From positions 1 through 64,000 of the forward strand of contig DATNIE010000012.1 of assembly GCA_035604595.1 (NCBI GenBank): 64,000 nucleotides of DNA, given 5' to 3'. The stretch's first letter is position 1. Each line of letters starts with the position of its first letter. A program made the position numbers and the translations under genes. Shown here in pieces: positions 61,501 through 64,000 of the stretch. The notes beneath the pieces were generated by a model. The model was given only the letters and a program-made list of their open reading frames with translations, did not search any database and had not been told where the DNA came from. Source of the DNA: CAIKZZ01 sp035604595 (GTDB lineage Bacteria; Pseudomonadota; Gammaproteobacteria; Steroidobacterales; Steroidobacteraceae).

Positions 61501-61603
61501 AGGATTATCGGACGCAAACCTCCGGCCTCACCCGAGCTGGGTCGCCAGATCGGCCCCCTCAGAACCGCCCGCGCCCCCGGGTCAGGCCTCGGAACAAGCA
61601 GGT

Positions 61604-62167
61604 TCACCGTATCCCGAGGCGCTTAAGCTCCGCCAGAATGTGCTCGGCGACGGCCTGCACGCGGCGGTGATCGGTCGTGACCGTGACCTGCGCGAGTTGC
61701 GTGTACAGCGGCTCCCGCACCCGCAGCAGCTCGGTCAGGCGCGTACGCGGGTCCTCCTCGTGCAGCAGCGGCCGGTTGCGCCCGCGGCGCGTGCGCTCGA
61801 CCTGCTGCTCGATCGAAGCCTCGAGATAGACGACGATCCCGCGCGAGGCGAGGCAACGGCGGTTCTCAGGCAAGAGCACGGCGCCGCCGCCGGTCGCGAG
61901 CACGATGCCCGGGCGCTGGGTGAGGTCGTCAATGACCTCGCGTTCGCGGATCCGAAAGCCCTGCTCGCCCTCCTTCTCGAAGATCAGCGGGATGTCGACA
62001 CCGGTCCGGCGCTCGATCTCCGCATCACTGTCGATGAAACTGCGCCCTGCGAGGCGCGCCAGCGCGCGTCCGACCGCGGACTTTCCCGAGCCCATCGGGC
62101 CGATCAGGAAGATGCCGCGTAACGCCGCGGTGCGGGCGGCCTCGGGTGACGAGGATTGCTCGGCCAT
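61604..62167 (-). CDS. aroK: Shikimate kinase
   Basis: Phosphorylates shikimate at the 3-hydroxyl. The 187-residue protein has the P-loop LIGPMGSGKSAVGRALA, the shikimate-binding FIDSDAEIERRTG, ATGGGAVL and the lid GRNRPLL. ATG 62167 is preferred to the GTG at 62194, which touches the tail of the upstream terminator. No Shine-Dalgarno sequence is clear; a TACACT hexamer on the minus strand just upstream may be a -10, making the message nearly leaderless. aroK and aroB are neighbours as in most gammaproteobacteria, but the usual pilMNOPQ genes are not directly upstream; an Ig-like protein gene is there instead. Confidence 0.93.
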   Translation of the reverse strand: MAEQSSSPEAARTAALRGIFLIGPMGSGKSAVGRALARLAGRSFIDSDAEIERRTGVDIPLIFEKEGEQGFRIREREVIDDLTQRPGIVLATGGGAVLLPENRRCLASRGIVVYLEASIEQQVERTRRGRNRPLLHEEDPRTRLTELLRVREPLYTQLAQVTVTTDHRRVQAVAEHILAELKRLGIR

Positions 62168-62198
62168 AGGTGCAAGTGTAGTCGAGACCGTCACAATG

Positions 62199-62225
62199 AA
62201 AACGGCCGCCCGGTAGGGCGGCCGT
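62199..62225 (-). terminator. Intrinsic terminator of the Ig-like protein gene
   Basis: A perfect 10-base stem (ACGGCCGCCC at 62202-62211 and GGGCGGCCGT at 62216-62225) with a four-base loop, followed on the minus strand by four T residues (62202-62199). It lies 30 bases after the stop of the Ig-like gene and 31 bases before the aroK ATG. It separates the two transcripts well and is the clearest terminator in the window. Confidence 0.85.
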
Positions 62226-62255
62226 CCAATGCGTCAAGCGCTGTGTGGGGTCACA

Positions 62256-64000
62256 TCACATGGCCGCCGCGATGTTGTAGTTCGCGATCGTGACGACGCC
62301 GCCCGGCGAGGTGATGGTCAACGTCAACAGGCCGGTCACCGCCGAGCCTGCCGGCGTGTTGGTCACGATGATGCCGATCGTCGTCGGCTCGGTCGTGCAC
62401 GGTACGGTGAACGACGACGGCGACCCGAGCACCAGGTCATTGCCGGTGAGCGACGCTGAGATCGTGGTGCCTTGCGGCATCGGGTTGTTGTTGAGGTCAG
62501 CGAGCACGAACGGGAACACCACCGTCGCGCCCGATGCGAGGGTCGGCAGCGTCGTCCCCGCAGCCGGCGACAGATTGGCCGGGGTGCTGGCGGACATGAC
62601 GATCAAGTTCTGGGCGCCAATGCCGACCGACGGGTAGCCGCAGACGCCGGTGTTGTTCGGGTCGTTGCACAGCACGCCGTTGAACTTGCCGTCGCCGCAG
62701 TATTTTGCCGTACACGCCGGGACCACGAGCGGATTGGCTGTATCCGCGCCGGGGTACTGTGCGTTCGGGTACTCGTACGTGCCCTTGTTCAGGAAGTCAT
62801 AGAAGTAATCGCCGGCCACGTACGAGCCGCTCTCGTTGTTGTCCACGAAGCGGTACGGAATGTCGACCCACGGCTCGCCCGGATCGTACTCGCCGTTGCC
62901 ATTGAGGTCGGTGAACGACTCCTCGCCGATTGCAACCGCCAGCAGAGCCGCGCGTCCAGGCCGATCGCAGGTGCCGGCCTTTGCTGGCAGCGAGCAGAAC
63001 GGCAGGTTCGGATCCCCGGTCGGCCGCGGGTTCTGGCTCGTCCAGTTGACGGTGCAGTTGCTGTTGCCGTTGGTCGTCGTCGTCGTGCACGACGCATCAA
63101 CCGCGCCGCCGTCCGTGTGGAAGGACACGGCGGTGCCGTCCGGGACCGGATTCAGGAACCGGTCCGACAGGCGCGCAGTGAGCGGCACCTGGACGCCATC
63201 GACGGCCCAGGCCTCGACGTTGGCGCACTTCACCGCCAGCGAGAAGCCGCCCTGCGTCGGGATGCCGGTCGAGACGATCAGCTCGCTCGACTGCGTCGAG
63301 ATCGCGGGGCTGACGCCTTCCACGACGGCCGTGACCCGCACCGGTGTTGCGACCGTGCCGCTCTCGACCACGGTCTGCACCTGGCCGGTCGCGTTGGAGG
63401 TGGCGCTCGTATTCAAGAGCGTCAGGCCACCCACCGTCGTATTCAGCGAGAACGTAACATTCGCGTTCGGCCGCGGATTGCCGCCCTGGTCCAGGACCTG
63501 GAAGGTCACCACCGACTGCGCGGGCAGCGCCGAGGAGGCGATGCCCTGGAGCGCAATGATCGTCGGTACCGCCGACAGGAAGCCGATGGAGCCGATCGCC
63601 GCTTCCGCGACGTTGACCGTGGCGCTCGCCGTCAGCTGTGCCCCATTGATGGTCGTTGTGGCCGTGATGGTGTCGCTGCCGGCGCAGCCGCTCGCCGAAT
63701 AGGTGGCGGAGTTGGAGATGCCGGTGCTCGTCGTCACCGACGGCGTCAGCGTCGCGAACCCATTCGCCGCACACGGCGAGCTGAAGGTGATCGTTGCGCT
63801 CTGCGTATACAGCGTCCCATTGCTCTGCTGCAGCACGACCGAGAGACTGGTGCTGCCGCCCGCCGACAGGGTCGAGTTAGAGACCCCGATCACGCCGGGC
63901 TTGAATGCCGCATTCGTACCGCTGCCGAGCTGCACCGTCACCGGCGGAGGAGTCGCGATGACCTGCACAGTCACAGTGGCCGTCAACGAATTGACCGTTG
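62256..64000 (-). CDS. Ig-like repeat surface protein (partial, 5' end beyond the window)
   Basis: The frame is open to the right edge, giving at least 581 residues. It contains invasin-type (Big_1) Ig-like domains: VVTFQVLDQGGNPRPNANVT, VPLTARLSDRFLNPVPDGTA and VVFPFVLADLNNNPMPQGTT each open a repeat with the xDxxGNPxP pattern. A Cys-rich insert (about ten Cys) carries DLNGNGEYDPGEP, an EF-hand-like calcium loop, followed by YRFVDNNESG. Composition is Thr/Ser/Ala/Val-rich, typical of exported adhesin-like proteins. No beta-barrel or anchor is seen at the C-terminus; any signal or lipobox lies outside. The TTG at 63986 is an artificial start, as coding continues upstream. Confidence 0.8.
   Translation of the reverse strand, partial: TVNSLTATVTVQVIATPPPVTVQLGSGTNAAFKPGVIGVSNSTLSAGGSTSLSVVLQQSNGTLYTQSATITFSSPCAANGFATLTPSVTTSTGISNSATYSASGCAGSDTITATTTINGAQLTASATVNVAEAAIGSIGFLSAVPTIIALQGIASSALPAQSVVTFQVLDQGGNPRPNANVTFSLNTTVGGLTLLNTSATSNATGQVQTVVESGTVATPVRVTAVVEGVSPAISTQSSELIVSTGIPTQGGFSLAVKCANVEAWAVDGVQVPLTARLSDRFLNPVPDGTAVSFHTDGGAVDASCTTTTTNGNSNCTVNWTSQNPRPTGDPNLPFCSLPAKAGTCDRPGRAALLAVAIGEESFTDLNGNGEYDPGEPWVDIPYRFVDNNESGSYVAGDYFYDFLNKGTYEYPNAQYPGADTANPLVVPACTAKYCGDGKFNGVLCNDPNNTGVCGYPSVGIGAQNLIVMSASTPANLSPAAGTTLPTLASGATVVFPFVLADLNNNPMPQGTTISASLTGNDLVLGSPSSFTVPCTTEPTTIGIIVTNTPAGSAVTGLLTLTITSPGGVVTIANYNIAAAM

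Noticed and set aside
61333..61603. A small plus-strand gene activated by the FNR-type box
   Set aside because: No -10 at the activating distance and no coding frame with a ribosome site before aroK sequence begins; repression of aroB is the simpler reading.
1..64000. CRISPR arrays, tRNA or rRNA genes, insertion sequences, prophage or integrase genes
   Set aside because: None noticed by reading both strands; no spaced direct repeats, no tRNA-like TTCRA loops with matching stems, no transposase motifs.

Overview
The window is one contiguous stretch of a high-GC (roughly two-thirds G+C) gammaproteobacterial chromosome. The taxonomic clues are gene orders: def-fmt-rsmB opposite lysM-(dprA)-smg-topA, aroE next to a gamma-carbonic anhydrase, aroK-aroB, emrRAB, and tesA diverging from ybbA-ybbP. 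Together with the GC content and the magnesium-type HemB they suggest an environmental lineage near Xanthomonadales, Nevskiales or Steroidobacterales; I cannot fix the genus. I see no tRNA or rRNA genes, CRISPR arrays, insertion sequences, phage genes or integrases. It reads as stable core chromosome with about 55 genes. Several starts are GTG or TTG, and many neighbours overlap by 1-4 bases.

Layout. 1-18 kb: translation and housekeeping. This holds rsmB, fmt, def (minus), a LysM protein, a decayed dprA tail, smg, topA, hemF, rlmJ, hemB, aroE (plus), gamma-carbonic anhydrase and glutathione reductase (minus), then oligopeptidase A, exonuclease III, an HD protein and a short-chain dehydrogenase. 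18-24 kb: an M15 peptidase, a membrane GGDEF/EAL protein, a YheS-type ABC-F ATPase and a zinc alcohol dehydrogenase. 24-28 kb: an Mla-like lipid transport operon whose permease carries a fused STAS domain and which ends in a PqiC-like lipoprotein; a CDGSH iron-sulfur remnant lies just upstream. 28-32 kb: a KefB-type antiporter, a sorbosone-dehydrogenase-like propeller and Dps.

32-35 kb holds the most distinctive module: a small exported repeat protein, a YtrA-type GntR regulator, an ABC ATPase and an ABC-2 type permease, all on the minus strand behind a near-perfect palindrome of form GGTG-N16-CACC that is likely the operator. 35-43 kb: malate dehydrogenase, MarC, FadE, and an emrRAB efflux operon with an inverted repeat across the regulator start. 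43-48 kb: a histidine phosphatase variant, an amino acid permease, formate-tetrahydrofolate ligase and 5-formyl-THF cyclo-ligase.

48-57 kb forms an envelope-lipid group: ybbA-ybbP diverging from tesA, then an LplT-like transporter fused to a PlsC acyltransferase, then a separate FadD ligase. 57-64 kb (minus strand): an Ig-like surface protein cut by the window edge and closed by a strong terminator, then aroK, an intergenic region with a perfect FNR-type box, then aroB-dgt-pyrF-hemE-GNAT.

Most calls rest on family motifs read by eye. The two gene remnants, the operator assignments and several start codons are inference and are marked so.
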